From Alphaproteobacteria bacterium HGW-Alphaproteobacteria-3 (lineage in GTDB: Bacteria > Pseudomonadota > Alphaproteobacteria > Parvibaculales > Parvibaculaceae): a DNA stretch of 40,452 nucleotides. Position 1 is the first letter of the stretch. Every line of letters starts with the position of its first letter. Where the stretch lies: the NCBI GenBank assembly GCA_002842875.1, contig PHEF01000030.1:4208-44659 (forward strand). The letters are read 5' to 3'. Under the pieces are notes generated by a model. That model saw nothing but the letters and a program-made list of their open reading frames with translations. It had not been told where the DNA came from and searched no databases. The translations under genes were made by a program, and so were the position numbers. This document shows, one piece after another, positions 9,270-18,143 of this stretch.

Positions 9270-9383
9270 GAGGCGCTCCCCGGACGGTTGACGGGCCACG
9301 TCCGGACCCCTTGAGGGGCCTTGCGCGGCGGCATTGCGTAGCAGATTTACGGGATCGAGGCCAGTGGCGGGGCTTGCACGGCC

Positions 9384-10481
9384 TCAGAGCCTCGTCGAGA
9401 GGCTGGTGCCCGAGAGTTCGCCCTTCTTGGTGCCGGCCTGGACGGCGTCCTTCAGGTCGGCGCCGCGCAGGTCGGCACCGCGCAGGTCCGCATCCTTCAG
9501 ATTGGCCCGCAACAGGATCGCATCGCCGAAATCCGCTGCGGCAAGGACCGCCTTTTCGAAATTCGCATCGGCCAGGATCGCCTCGCGGAAATTCGCGCCC
9601 GCGAGCACCGCCCGGGAAAAATCCCGGCGGGACAGGTCCATGCGGGCGAAGTCGGCGCGCGCGCCGCCCCGCTGGCCGGTCTGTATCCATTCGAGATGGG
9701 CAGAGAGAATTTTTGCCATCCGCTCGGGTCCGGGCGCCGTGCGCGGCCGCGTGGCGCGCATCATGTCGCCGCGCGAGGCCGTGTCCTCGTCCATGATGGC
9801 GCGGCGGAAATCCACATCGGCGAGGTTCGCGCCGGAAAGTTCGACACCCTTGAGTTCCGCGCCGGCGAAGCTCGCGCCGCGCAAATCCGCCCCCTGAAGG
9901 CTCGCACCGGAAATCGAAGCCCCCTCGAAATCGGCATCGAGCAGTTTGCATTCGGACATGTTGGTGCCGTACATGCGTGCGCCGCGGAAACTCGAATTCT
10001 CGCGGCCGGCGGGTGCGGTCGCGCCGCGCCGGATCACCGCGCCACGCCGGAGATCGGCGCCGTCGAGCCGGGCCTCCGTCATTTCGGCATCGCTGAAATT
10101 CGCGCCGCGCAGGTCTGCGCGCGAAAAATTGGTGCGCGTCATGTTGCAGCGATCGAAGTTCGCGCTGAAGAGATTGGTGCCCGAGAGCCGCGCATCCTCG
10201 AGGTTCGAGCCCGCGAAGTCGCAGCCGATGAAATGGCCCTGCGAAAAATTGAGATTGCGGAAGTCGAGGCCCGAAAGGTCGCATTCCTTCATCACGACGC
10301 ACCAGCCGCCGGGAATGCCCTTGAGGTAACGCAGGTGCAATTCCGCGATCCGGTTCAGCGCCTCCTGGCCGATGCGGCGGCCGATGATCGCGTTGTCGTC
10401 CGAGCCCATCCTGCCGGCCTTCCCCCTGGCGGCGGTTTCCGCCTCTTCCCCGGATTTCGCAGCAGTGTCGGAATTCGACAT
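9384..10481 (-). CDS. Pentapeptide-repeat protein with two repeat modules
   Basis: A 365-aa protein built largely of A(D/N)LXX repeats, which form a right-handed square beta-helix. The first block (about residues 67-230, with a Gly/Arg-rich break near 150-165) and the second (about 280-350) are each preceded by a similar helix-plus-loop: 'H-L-R-Y-L-K-G-I-P-G-G' near residue 49 and 'H-L-E-W-I-Q-T-G-Q-R-G-G' near residue 262. This suggests an internal duplication. No signal peptide or membrane segment is seen; the first 35 residues are polar and probably disordered. Function is unknown: some family members mimic DNA, but nothing here shows that. It sits between hisF and hisE, same strand, 114 bp before hisE. 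Confidence 0.88.
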   Translation of the reverse strand: MSNSDTAAKSGEEAETAARGKAGRMGSDDNAIIGRRIGQEALNRIAELHLRYLKGIPGGWCVVMKECDLSGLDFRNLNFSQGHFIGCDFAGSNLEDARLSGTNLFSANFDRCNMTRTNFSRADLRGANFSDAEMTEARLDGADLRRGAVIRRGATAPAGRENSSFRGARMYGTNMSECKLLDADFEGASISGASLQGADLRGASFAGAELKGVELSGANLADVDFRRAIMDEDTASRGDMMRATRPRTAPGPERMAKILSAHLEWIQTGQRGGARADFARMDLSRRDFSRAVLAGANFREAILADANFEKAVLAAADFGDAILLRANLKDADLRGADLRGADLKDAVQAGTKKGELSGTSLSTRL

Positions 10482-10617
10482 GGTGAGCCAGGCCCTTTAC
10501 GCCAACAAACTGCCCGGCGCGGTGCACGGGGCGTCACAAAGCGCATGCTAGAGCGGCAATTTCTCAGATTTTCTTAACGGAAACCGGGATTTCGGCAAAA
10601 ACGGACGGGCCGCAGGA

Positions 10618-12147
10618 TCAGGCGGAATTCTCGCGCCAGAAGGGGGCCGCGCCGCCGAAGCGCCGCCAGAGGCGGATCGCGCCCTTCCATTCCCTCGCCG
10701 CCCGCTTTTCGTGGAAGGCGAGGATGCGGGCGGCGGCCTCCCGCATTTCCTTGCCCTCCGCCAAGCGGCCGAGAATGACGTGCGCCGTCTCGACATCGTT
10801 GAGGCCGCCGAACACGTCCTGCATCTGGCCGAGATATTTCAGGTAGGGCTTTACGTCTTCCTGCTCATAAAGCGATGAGAAGAAGTGAAGCGCATAGCGC
10901 AGTTTCTTCAGCCGCTTGCGGAGCTCATGCCGCTCGCCGCCTTGTAGATTTTCCATGTCGCGACCGAGCTTCGCCGCCTTGGCAAGGCGCTTGTCGAGCG
11001 CCGCAACGGCAAAGTCGCGCGCGAAAGCCGGCGCCTTGCGCCTGGTATGCCAGCCGCGTTCGGCAAGGAAGAGACCGTATTCGAGGAGGAAGCGCGTATA
11101 GCGGCGCGACCGGAGAACGGCGAGCGCCCGCTCCCAGGCATCCGCGCGCGCCTTCTCGATGCAGGCTTCGAGCGCGGCGGAACGGGCGCCACCGAGCTCC
11201 ACGGGCGCGACGATGTCCGATGTGAAGACGTCGAGATCGCGCGCGGCACCAAGCTCGTTCGCGAGCCACTTCGCTTCGGAGGCGAGCCGGCCGGCGAGAT
11301 CGCCGCCGATGACGGGGCGGAAGATTTCGAAGGCCGAGCGCGCGCGGCGCAACGCAACGCGCATCTGGTGCAGGCCTTCGGGCGATCTGTGTTCGGCGGC
11401 GGCTTCCTCGTTCGCCATCATGTGGACGAGGCAATGCCGGAGCACGATCGCATAGGCATCGTCGAGCGTTGCGTGAGCGTCGATGAGAACGGGTTCCGCC
11501 TTCACCGCCACAGGCGTCTGCCGCCGCAGAAGCGCGAAGCCGCGTTCCGACTTGCTCCTGTGGCCGACGCGCAGTTCGGCGATCTCGTTCAGGTCGAGCG
11601 CGATGCGATAGAGGCTCGCGGGCGTTCCTTCCTTGAGTTCCAGTTCGATTTCGCTCACCGGCGCACCGCGGCCGTTCGCCTGCAATTCGCCGCGGTCGAG
11701 CGCGAGTTCGATCAGGTCGCCTTCGGGCGTCGCGATGTTGTGTATCGTGCGGCGGATGTCGCTGACGAGGCGCGGCGCGATCACGTGGCCGTTGGCAAGC
11801 TTGCGGACACGGGCGCGCAGGTCTTCGGGCAGCTTGTTCAGGTCCGGCGTGGAAGCGTTGCCGGGCAGCCGCGCTTCATATTCGCCGATGTCGCGTGCAA
11901 CGCTGCCCGCGCCCGACGGATCGGCTTCCGTTTTCAGTGTCTGCACGCAACCCCGGCCGTGACGGCGCAGCCGCAGCGCCATGCCGTTGTCGCCGAGGAC
12001 CAGATCGTCCGTATCGAAATAAACGGAATGAAGGTGCTTGCCGGAAGCGCGGCCCTGCTTCAGGCGCTGCAGCACGGGTGCCCGGCGCACGCGCTCAAGC
12101 TCCGCAGGCTCGCAGACGAGCTTCAGTTCGATTTCGCGGTCCGACAT
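10618..12147 (-). CDS. CYTH-CHAD domain protein (polyphosphate/triphosphate-related)
   Basis: The 509-aa protein has an N-terminal CYTH domain (about residues 1-200) opening with the diagnostic ExExK motif (Glu5, Glu7, Lys9), followed by a CHAD domain (about 220-500) rich in conserved His, Arg and Lys: H-Q-M-R-V-A-L-R-R-A-R-S, L-G-A-A-R-D-L-D-V, and a late H-E-L-R-K-R-L-K-K-L-R-Y-A. CYTH domains form triphosphate tunnels that hydrolyse tripolyphosphate or related substrates; CHAD domains bind polyphosphate. A role in polyphosphate metabolism or granules is likely. ATG 12147 is chosen because the longer frame (to 12486) adds a non-family Arg/Ser-rich tail overlapping hisF. It lies 157 bp downstream of hisF and 136 bp before the pentapeptide gene. 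Confidence 0.92.
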   Translation of the reverse strand: MSDREIELKLVCEPAELERVRRAPVLQRLKQGRASGKHLHSVYFDTDDLVLGDNGMALRLRRHGRGCVQTLKTEADPSGAGSVARDIGEYEARLPGNASTPDLNKLPEDLRARVRKLANGHVIAPRLVSDIRRTIHNIATPEGDLIELALDRGELQANGRGAPVSEIELELKEGTPASLYRIALDLNEIAELRVGHRSKSERGFALLRRQTPVAVKAEPVLIDAHATLDDAYAIVLRHCLVHMMANEEAAAEHRSPEGLHQMRVALRRARSAFEIFRPVIGGDLAGRLASEAKWLANELGAARDLDVFTSDIVAPVELGGARSAALEACIEKARADAWERALAVLRSRRYTRFLLEYGLFLAERGWHTRRKAPAFARDFAVAALDKRLAKAAKLGRDMENLQGGERHELRKRLKKLRYALHFFSSLYEQEDVKPYLKYLGQMQDVFGGLNDVETAHVILGRLAEGKEMREAAARILAFHEKRAAREWKGAIRLWRRFGGAAPFWRENSA

Positions 12148-12261
12148 TTTCTCGCCGACGCCTTTGGAAAGCCAAGCCTCACGCGCACCAAGGCGGGAGC
12201 ATTCTGCCGGGCGCCGCCCCCGCACGCAATTGCCACCTTCAGCCTGCGGCGTTTCTCCACA

Positions 12262-12282
12262 GGTTCTAGTAGGAATAGAACC
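12262..12282. promoter_or_regulatory. Inverted repeat between hisF and the CYTH-CHAD gene
   Basis: GGTTCTA and TAGAACC form a perfect 7-bp inverted repeat around a 7-bp centre. It lies 115 bp upstream of the CYTH-CHAD ATG and 22 bp past the hisF stop. No T-run follows on the minus strand, so an operator is more likely than a terminator. On that strand TTGTGC and TACTAG, 17 bp apart, overlap it as a very weak promoter candidate. Confidence 0.4.
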
Positions 12283-12304
12283 GTTTTGGCACAAGCTGTT
12301 GCGG

Positions 12305-13063
12305 TTAGAGCCTGACCGGTATGCCGGCCTTTGCCATGTGGGCCTTCGCTTCGCCCACCGTGTGATCGCCGAAATGGAAGATCGAGGCCGCGAGGACCGC
12401 GCTCGCATGACCGTCGCGAACGCCCTCGACCAGGTGGTCGAGCGTGCCGACGCCACCCGAAGCGATGACGGGAACGGAGACCGCATCCGAGACGGCTCTT
12501 GTCAATGCGAGGTCGAAACCCGATTTTGCGCCGTCGCGGTCCATCGAGGTCAGGAGGATTTCGCCGGCCCCGAGCTTCGTCACCTTGATTGCATATTCCA
12601 CCGCGTCGATGCCGGTTTCCTTGCGTCCGCCATGGGTGAAGATTTCCCATTTGCCGGGCGCTGTCTGCTTGGCGTCGATCGCGACGACGATGCACTGGTT
12701 GCCGAATTTTTCCGACGCCAGGCGCACGAAGTCGGGATTGAAGACGGCGGCCGTGTTGATCGAGACCTTGTCGGCGCCCGCGAGCAGGAGCTGGCGCACA
12801 TCGTCCACCGTGCGCACCCCGCCGCCGACGGTGAGGGGCATGAAACATTGTTCCGCCGTGCGCCGCACGACGTCGAAAATGATCGCGCGTTCTTCGTGGC
12901 TCGCGGTGATGTCGAGGAAGCAGAGTTCGTCCGCTCCCGCCGCATCATAGGCGCGCGCGGCCTCGACCGGATCGCCCGCATCGCGCAGATCGACGAAGTT
13001 CACGCCTTTGACGACGCGGCCGTCCTTCACGTCGAGGCAGGGAATGACGCGAGCCTTCAGCAT
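12305..13063 (-). CDS. hisF: Imidazole glycerol phosphate synthase, cyclase subunit
   Basis: HisF uses ammonia delivered by HisH to convert PRFAR to imidazole glycerol phosphate plus AICAR. It is a 252-aa TIM barrel with both catalytic aspartates, Asp11 (PCLD) and Asp130 (VVAIDAK), and the phosphate-binding loops L-T-V-G-G-G-V and A-S-G-G-V-G. Length is normal. Its start overlaps the end of hisA by 7 bp, so translation is coupled. Downstream, instead of hisE, come the CYTH-CHAD and pentapeptide-repeat genes. Confidence 0.98.
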   Translation of the reverse strand: MLKARVIPCLDVKDGRVVKGVNFVDLRDAGDPVEAARAYDAAGADELCFLDITASHEERAIIFDVVRRTAEQCFMPLTVGGGVRTVDDVRQLLLAGADKVSINTAAVFNPDFVRLASEKFGNQCIVVAIDAKQTAPGKWEIFTHGGRKETGIDAVEYAIKVTKLGAGEILLTSMDRDGAKSGFDLALTRAVSDAVSVPVIASGGVGTLDHLVEGVRDGHASAVLAASIFHFGDHTVGEAKAHMAKAGIPVRL

Positions 13064-13794
13064 CGGGCGGCCCCCCGCAGAAGGGCCAGCGCTTCCTTCG
13101 GATCGAGGCGGCCATCGTAAAGCGCGCGGCCCGAGATCGCGCCTTCGATGCCGGAGCAGTTCGCCGCCATCAATTTCTTCAAATCCTCGATCGAGGAGAG
13201 GCCGCCGGACGCAATCACCGGAATGGAAATCTGGTCGGCCAGCGCAACCGTCGCCTCGATGTTCAATCCCTGCAGCGCGCCGTCGCGGTCGATGTCGGTG
13301 TAGATGATCGCGGCGACGCCCGCATGCTCGAAGCGGCGCGCCATGTCGAGCACCGTGAGGTCCGAAACATCGGCCCAGCCCTCCGTCGCCACGCGGCCGC
13401 CCTTCGCATCGAGACCGACGGCGATGCGGCCCGGAAACTTCCGGCAGGCCTCGATGACCAGATCGGGGTTCTTCACGGCGGCTGTACCGATGATGACGCG
13501 GCGAATGCCTTTTTCGAGCCAGGTTTCAATGGTGGCGAGATCGCGGATACCACCGCCGAGCTGCGCAGGCATCGAGATCGCGGCGAGAATGCGCTCGACC
13601 GCATCGGCGTTCACCGGGCGGCCCTCGAAAGCGCCGTTCAGATCGACCAGATGAATATATTCAAAGCCCGCCGCCTCGAAGGCGCGGGCCTGCGCCGCCG
13701 GATCGTCGTTGAAGACGGTCGCCTGGTCCATGAGCCCATGCACGAGACGGACGCATTGCCCATCCTTCAGGTCGATCGCGGGAAAGAGGATCAT
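13057..13794 (-). CDS. hisA: ProFAR isomerase
   Basis: HisA performs the Amadori rearrangement of ProFAR to PRFAR in histidine synthesis. The 245-aa TIM barrel has catalytic Asp8 (FPAIDLKDG) and Asp129 (GLDAKGG), and the phosphate-binding G-G-G-I-R-D and A-S-G-G-L-S-S loops. It is a paralogue of adjacent hisF, with the same half-barrel repeat. It starts 10 bp after the hisH stop and overlaps hisF by 7 bp, making a compact hisH-hisA-hisF block. Confidence 0.98.
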   Translation of the reverse strand: MILFPAIDLKDGQCVRLVHGLMDQATVFNDDPAAQARAFEAAGFEYIHLVDLNGAFEGRPVNADAVERILAAISMPAQLGGGIRDLATIETWLEKGIRRVIIGTAAVKNPDLVIEACRKFPGRIAVGLDAKGGRVATEGWADVSDLTVLDMARRFEHAGVAAIIYTDIDRDGALQGLNIEATVALADQISIPVIASGGLSSIEDLKKLMAANCSGIEGAISGRALYDGRLDPKEALALLRGAARC

Positions 13795-13804
13795 GGGTTT
13801 ACTT

Positions 13805-14443
13805 TCACGGACGCCACTTCAGGAAATTGCCGATGAGGGCGAGGCCGAGCGCCTGGCTCTTTTCGGGGTGAAACTGCGTGCCCACCATGTTGTCCCGCGC
13901 GACCATCGCGGTCACGGGCCCGCCATAATCGGTGCGCGCGGCAAGGACTGCGGGATCCGACACCGCCAGGGCATAGGAGTGCACGAAATAGGCGTGGGTC
14001 GCGGGCATGTTCGCGAGAAGAGGATGCCCGTTCACGACCTCGAGTTCGTTCCAGCCCATATGCGGAATCTTGAGCGACGGGTCCGACGGCTCGATCTTCA
14101 CGACATCGCCCTTGAGCCAGCCGAGGCCTTCGTGAATGCCATGTTCGAGGCCGCGCTCCGCCATCAGTTGCATGCCGACACAAATGCCGAAGAAGGGTTT
14201 GGCGTCTTTTCGCACGGCCTCTTCCAGCGCCTCCACCATGCCGGGGATCGCATCGAGCCCGGCGCGGCAGTCGCCAAAGGCGCCGACGCCGGGAAGCACG
14301 ATCCGATCCGCCGCGCGCAGGGCGTTCGGGTCGCTCGTCACCAGCACGTCCGCCACGAGCCCCGCATCGCGGCCCGCGCGCTCGAAAGCCTTCGCGGCGG
14401 AGCGGAGATTGCCGGACCCGTAATCGATGATCGCGACTTGCAC
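13805..14443 (-). CDS. hisH: Imidazole glycerol phosphate synthase, glutaminase subunit
   Basis: HisH hydrolyses glutamine and channels ammonia to HisF. The 212-aa class I amidotransferase has the nucleophile Cys88 in GICVGMQL, and His192 and Glu194 in QFHPEKS, completing the catalytic triad; the N-terminal D-Y-G-S-G-N-L-R-S segment is typical. It starts 2 bp after the DUF2628 stop and leads into hisA, consistent with one leftward transcript. Confidence 0.97.
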   Translation of the reverse strand: MQVAIIDYGSGNLRSAAKAFERAGRDAGLVADVLVTSDPNALRAADRIVLPGVGAFGDCRAGLDAIPGMVEALEEAVRKDAKPFFGICVGMQLMAERGLEHGIHEGLGWLKGDVVKIEPSDPSLKIPHMGWNELEVVNGHPLLANMPATHAYFVHSYALAVSDPAVLAARTDYGGPVTAMVARDNMVGTQFHPEKSQALGLALIGNFLKWRP

Positions 14444-14445
14444 GT

Positions 14446-14952
14446 TCAGCTTCCTCTTTTCGGCCCGGCTTCCGGGAAGAGGCCGAAAACTTCATGCATG
14501 GCTGTATTGGCCGGGGCGGGAGCGGCCGCATCGCGGCGCGGCCAGACCGGCGCTGTGAGCGGCGCCACGGGCGCGACATCGAGTGGACGGTCCCACTTCT
14601 CGAAGAAGCGGCGTTCGGCTTCCTCGAGCGACGAGCCGCCGGAGATGCCGATCTCGCGGTAGCCCTTCCTCGCCAGCGTCCAGCGGCGGATGTCGTTTCC
14701 CTCGAAGCCGAGGAAAAGCTGCAGCGCCAGCGAACAGACCGCCGCCGCCTCGACGCCGAGCAGGCGCTCGGCAAGGAACGAAACCACGGCGGTGAGGCCG
14801 ATCCACAATGCGAGCGCGATCCAGAGCCGGTTGAAGGCGAGCCAGATCCAGGACAGCAGGAAGGCGGGGAAGGAGAAGCCCTCCTTCACCAGCACCAGCC
14901 CCGCGCCGTCGAGCGGCGCGCCGGGAAGCTCGTGGACCGTGTAGATGCGCAT
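14446..14952 (-). CDS. DUF2628 membrane protein within the his cluster
   Basis: A 168-aa protein with two or three hydrophobic helices (about residues 29-60 and 66-84) preceded by the F-x-W-x-A-F-L-x-x-x-x-W-x-L-x-x-x-L-W-type pattern of DUF2628 proteins, and a proline/alanine-rich cytoplasmic tail. Its function is unknown; genes of this family often sit between hisB and hisH in alphaproteobacteria, so the placement is conserved rather than accidental. ATG 14952 is chosen because the longer frame overlaps hisB and lacks family features. It is 97 bp after hisB and 2 bp before hisH. Confidence 0.82.
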   Translation of the reverse strand: MRIYTVHELPGAPLDGAGLVLVKEGFSFPAFLLSWIWLAFNRLWIALALWIGLTAVVSFLAERLLGVEAAAVCSLALQLFLGFEGNDIRRWTLARKGYREIGISGGSSLEEAERRFFEKWDRPLDVAPVAPLTAPVWPRRDAAAPAPANTAMHEVFGLFPEAGPKRGS

Positions 14953-15049
14953 GGGTTCGTTCCGCCCGTGAGGGGCTTTGCATTCGCGCTTATCTAGGAC
15001 AGATCGCCGCCGAAAACCAGCGGGAAGGCCCCGGCATGAAGACCGGCGA

Positions 15050-15661
15050 TCAGTTGCCGAGAACGCCTTTGGTCGAGGGGATGCGGTTTGCCGCACGCGG
15101 GTCGATCTCCACCGCCTCGCGAAGCGCCCGGGCGAGGCCCTTGAAGCAGCTTTCGACGATATGGTGGTTGTTGTCGCCATACATGTTTTCGATGTGCAGC
15201 GTGATGCCCGCATTCTGCGCGAAGGCCTGGAACCACTCCTTGAAGAGTTCCGTATCCATGTCGCCGAGCTTCGGCTTGGTGAAGTTCACCTTCCAGACGA
15301 GATAGGGGCGCTGCGACACGTCGATCGAGACGCGGGTGCAGGTCTCGTCCATGGGGATCACCGCCGTCGCGTAGCGGCGGATGCCCTTGAAGTCGCCCAG
15401 CGCCCGGCGCACGGCCTCGCCGATCACGATGCCCGTGTCCTCGGTCGTGTGGTGGAAATCGATGTGGAGGTCGCCCTGGGCGCGGACCTTGAGGTCCATC
15501 AGCGAATGGCGCGAGAGCTGCTCGAGCATGTGATCGAGGAAGCCGATGCCGGTATCGACGTCGTATTCCCCGTTGCCGTCGAGATCGAGCGAGACGAAGA
15601 CATTGGTCTCCTTGGTCTTGCGCTCAACGGTCGCTATGCGGCTTTCGCTTTCGATCTGCAT
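15050..15661 (-). CDS. hisB: Imidazoleglycerol-phosphate dehydratase
   Basis: HisB dehydrates imidazole glycerol phosphate to imidazole acetol phosphate. The 203-aa monofunctional enzyme (no fused phosphatase) has the duplicated metal-binding motifs G-F-L-D-H-M-L, D-x-H-H-T-T-E-D and N-N-H-H-I-V-E-S that hold the manganese cluster. It is the first gene of the leftward his cluster. A hairpin lies 17 bp upstream of the ATG and the unusual AT-richer gap beyond probably holds its promoter. Confidence 0.98.
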   Translation of the reverse strand: MQIESESRIATVERKTKETNVFVSLDLDGNGEYDVDTGIGFLDHMLEQLSRHSLMDLKVRAQGDLHIDFHHTTEDTGIVIGEAVRRALGDFKGIRRYATAVIPMDETCTRVSIDVSQRPYLVWKVNFTKPKLGDMDTELFKEWFQAFAQNAGITLHIENMYGDNNHHIVESCFKGLARALREAVEIDPRAANRIPSTKGVLGN

Positions 15662-15677
15662 GGTCCGGTTTCCGTTC

Positions 15678-15696
15678 GAGGGCCCTGAGGGGCCTC
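15678..15696 (-). promoter_or_regulatory. Hairpin just upstream of hisB
   Basis: GAGGGCCC and GGGGCCTC, with a TGA loop, form a 7-of-8 paired stem ending 17 bp before the hisB ATG. Related CCC-n-TGAGGGG elements precede hisE (about 9307-9318) and the DUF2628 gene (14964-14976). A shared leader structure is possible; no his leader peptide rich in histidine codons was found. Confidence 0.35.
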
Positions 15697-16064
15697 ATTC
15701 GCGGCAGCTTTTATCAGGCGGGGGGCCGGCAGGCCAGCGCAAAGCCCCAGTACCGCACCCGATTTACTTGAAGTGCGCAATCAGATTGAATCACAAATAC
15801 TTACAGGACGTTAACCAATATTCTTGAGGACTTCTCATCCAATACTTCAAGTATCTCCGAATCCCGTTGCGGGACAAGAGCCAAGTCATTGATTCAAATT
15901 GCAAGGATCCGCGCTTCCTAGTCATCGGGATGGGTGGGCTCACAACATCTTGACGCAGCGGGCGCTTGAAGCCCGGCTCCGCGACCCGGGCGAATTGGAG
16001 CTGCCGGCATGGCAAACAGCCCGTCAATAAAGGTTCCGTTCGCATTGTTCCCAGGATCGCCGGT

Positions 16065-16096
16065 ATTTGCAAAAGACTATCATTTGCATATTTGCA
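16065..16096 (+). repeat. Three ATTTGCA direct repeats upstream of hslV
   Basis: ATTTGCA occurs at 16065-16071, 16082-16088 and 16090-16096. The cluster lies about 45-75 bp upstream of the candidate hslVU -35 element, a suitable place for an activator site or A/T-rich upstream element. Function is unknown. Confidence 0.45.
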
Positions 16097-16140
16097 GCAC
16101 CAACGGGAATTGCCCCTTTCCACCCCCGGCCATCCGCGGG

Positions 16141-16169
16141 CTTGACCCTATGGCGCGAAACGGCCACAT
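16141..16169 (+). promoter_or_regulatory. Candidate heat-shock (RpoH-type) promoter of hslVU
   Basis: CTTGACC at 16141-16147 is followed, 17 bp after its first six bases, by CCACAT (16164-16169). This resembles alphaproteobacterial RpoH promoters (CTTGA-rich -35, CCnnAT/CTATnT-type -10). It lies about 47 bp upstream of the hslV start, and hslVU is a classic heat-shock operon. The match is by eye. Confidence 0.5.
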
Positions 16170-16215
16170 GCTATCGGCAGCTTCCCGCCTCCTGACACAG
16201 CAAGACAGGAAAGAA

Positions 16216-16767
16216 ATGGCCTCGCACGACCCCATCAACTGGCACGGCACAACGATCCTCTCCGTCCGCAAGGGAGGCAAGGTCGTGATCGCGGGCGACG
16301 GGCAGGTCTCGATGGGCGACACGATCATGAAGGGCAATGCCCGCAAGGTCCGCCCCCTCGGCAAGGGCGACGTAATCGCGGGCTTTGCGGGCGCGACGGC
16401 GGACGCGATGACGCTGTTCGAACGGCTGGAAGCGAAGATCGAGCAGTATCCCGGCCAGCTCATGCGCGCCTGCGTGGAACTCGCCAAGGACTGGCGGACC
16501 GACCGCTATCTGCGCCGCCTCGAAGCGCTGATGATCGTCGCCGACCGGGAAGTGACCCTCGTGCTCACCGGCAATGGCGATGTGCTGGAGCCCGAGGGCG
16601 GCGTCATCGGCATCGGGTCGGGCGGCAATTACGCGCTCGCCGCCGCCCGTGCACTTGCCGACATGGAGCTTTCAGCCGAAGAGGTCGCGCGCAAGGCGAT
16701 GAAGATCGCCGCCGAAATCTGCGTCTACACGAACAACAACCTCACCGTGGAAACGCTCGATGCCTGA
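16216..16767 (+). CDS. hslV: ATP-dependent protease, proteolytic subunit HslV
   Basis: HslV forms the dodecameric peptidase core of the HslUV (ClpYQ) protease. The 183-aa precursor has a short propeptide ending at HG, after which Thr12 of the HGTTIL segment becomes the N-terminal nucleophile; G-D-G-Q-V-S-x-G and the later [12 protein letters not shown] segment are family hallmarks. ATG 16216 has an AGGA ribosome-binding site and fits this propeptide. The longer frame from 16009 runs through the promoter region and is rejected. hslU starts 48 bp later. Confidence 0.97.
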   Translation: MASHDPINWHGTTILSVRKGGKVVIAGDGQVSMGDTIMKGNARKVRPLGKGDVIAGFAGATADAMTLFERLEAKIEQYPGQLMRACVELAKDWRTDRYLRRLEALMIVADREVTLVLTGNGDVLEPEGGVIGIGSGGNYALAAARALADMELSAEEVARKAMKIAAEICVYTNNNLTVETLDA

Positions 16768-16815
16768 TCCCGGCCACCGCCTTCATTCATTCTTTCCGGA
16801 GTTTCCCCTTCAATC

Positions 16816-18123
16816 ATGACCAGTTTTTCGCCGCGTGAGATCGTTTCCGAGCTCGACCGCTACATTGTGGGGCAGCGCGACGCCAAGCGCGCCGTCGCCA
16901 TCGCGCTGCGCAACCGCTGGCGGCGTCAGCAATTGCCGGAGGAACTTCGCGACGAGGTGCTGCCGAAAAACATCCTGATGATCGGACCGACCGGCGTCGG
17001 CAAGACCGAAATCTCGCGGCGCCTTGCCAGGCTTGCCGAAGCGCCCTTCCTCAAAGTCGAGGCGACGAAGTTCACCGAGGTCGGCTATGTCGGCCGCGAT
17101 GTCGAACAGATCATCCGCGATCTCGTCGAGATTTCGCTTGCGATGACGCGGGAGAAGCGGCGCAAGGACGTGCAGGCGAAGGCGCATCTCGCCGCCGAGG
17201 CCCGCGTGCTCGATGCGTTGGTCGGCCAGAATGCGAGCGAGGGAACGCGCGACAGCTTCCGCAAGAAGCTCCGCGACGGGGAACTCGACGAGAAGGAAAT
17301 CGAGGTCGAGGTGCAGGATGCGGGCGGCGGCATGCCGTCCTTCGACATTCCCGGCATGCCGGGCGGCCAGGTCAGCATGATCAATCTCGGCGACATCATG
17401 GGCAAGGCCTTCGGCGCCCGCACGAAGACACGCCGGATGCAGGTGCGCGAGAGCTACGAGGTGCTGATCGCGGAGGAAAGCGACAAGCTTCTCGACCAGG
17501 AGCAGGTGACACAGGATGCGATCCGCGCCGTCGAGCAGAACGGCATCGTGTTTCTGGACGAGGTCGACAAGATCTGCGCCCGCGCCGAAAAGCAGGGCGG
17601 CGATGTAAGCCGCGAGGGCGTGCAGCGCGATCTTCTGCCGCTCATCGAGGGCACGACCGTCGCGACCAAGCATGGCGCGGTCAAGACCGACCACATCCTT
17701 TTCATCGCCTCCGGCGCCTTCCACATCGCCAAGCCATCGGACCTCCTGCCAGAGCTGCAGGGACGCCTGCCGATCCGCGTCGAACTGCAAGCCCTCGGCA
17801 AGGACGATATGCGCCGCGTGCTCACCGAGCCTGAAGCGAGCCTCATCAAGCAATATGTGGCGCTGATGAAGACGGAAGAAGTCACGCTCGACTTCACCGA
17901 TGACGGGATCGACGCCATCGCCGGGATCGCGGCCGCCGTCAATTCATCGGTCGAGAATATCGGCGCGCGGCGCCTTCACACCGTCATGGAGCGCGTGCTC
18001 GACGAGGTGAGCTTTGCCGCCTCCGACCGGTCCGGCCAGACGGTGCGGATCGACGAGGCCTATGTGCGTGAGCATATCGGCGACCTGACGACGAATGCCG
18101 ATCTCACGAAGTTCATTCTCTGA
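16816..18123 (+). CDS. hslU: ATP-dependent protease, unfoldase subunit HslU
   Basis: HslU is the AAA+ hexamer that unfolds substrates and feeds them to HslV. The 435-aa protein has Walker A GPTGVGKT (57-64), the G-Y-V-G-R-D pore motif, a variable I-domain in the middle with a G-G-G-M-P-loop-rich stretch, Walker B in the [11 protein letters not shown] segment, the arginine-finger region and a C-terminal L-x-K-F-I-L tail that docks into HslV. Length matches the family. It converges on the oxygenase gene, whose stop is 20 bp beyond. Confidence 0.98.
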   Translation: MTSFSPREIVSELDRYIVGQRDAKRAVAIALRNRWRRQQLPEELRDEVLPKNILMIGPTGVGKTEISRRLARLAEAPFLKVEATKFTEVGYVGRDVEQIIRDLVEISLAMTREKRRKDVQAKAHLAAEARVLDALVGQNASEGTRDSFRKKLRDGELDEKEIEVEVQDAGGGMPSFDIPGMPGGQVSMINLGDIMGKAFGARTKTRRMQVRESYEVLIAEESDKLLDQEQVTQDAIRAVEQNGIVFLDEVDKICARAEKQGGDVSREGVQRDLLPLIEGTTVATKHGAVKTDHILFIASGAFHIAKPSDLLPELQGRLPIRVELQALGKDDMRRVLTEPEASLIKQYVALMKTEEVTLDFTDDGIDAIAGIAAAVNSSVENIGARRLHTVMERVLDEVSFAASDRSGQTVRIDEAYVREHIGDLTTNADLTKFIL

Positions 18124-18143
18124 ACCTCGCTCTGAAGCTCGCG

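Larger units (their letters stand above)
15662..16215. other. AT-richer intergenic region between hisB and hslV
   Basis: This 554-bp gap is visibly less GC-rich than its flanks (centre 15760-15900). It must hold the promoters of leftward hisB and rightward hslV. It contains the paired palindromes ACTTGAAGT (15766-15774) and ATACTTCAAGTAT (15842-15854), GATTGAATC (15784-15792), TTGATTCAA (15889-15897), a TCCCG/CGGGA hairpin (15862-15874), three ATTTGCA repeats and a heat-shock-like promoter. No convincing gene is present; a 110-codon minus-strand frame lacks coding character. Confidence 0.6.

Noticed and set aside
15791..16123. A 110-codon minus-strand frame in the hisB-hslV gap
   Set aside because: It starts at GTG without a ribosome site, has no recognisable family and shows poor coding bias.
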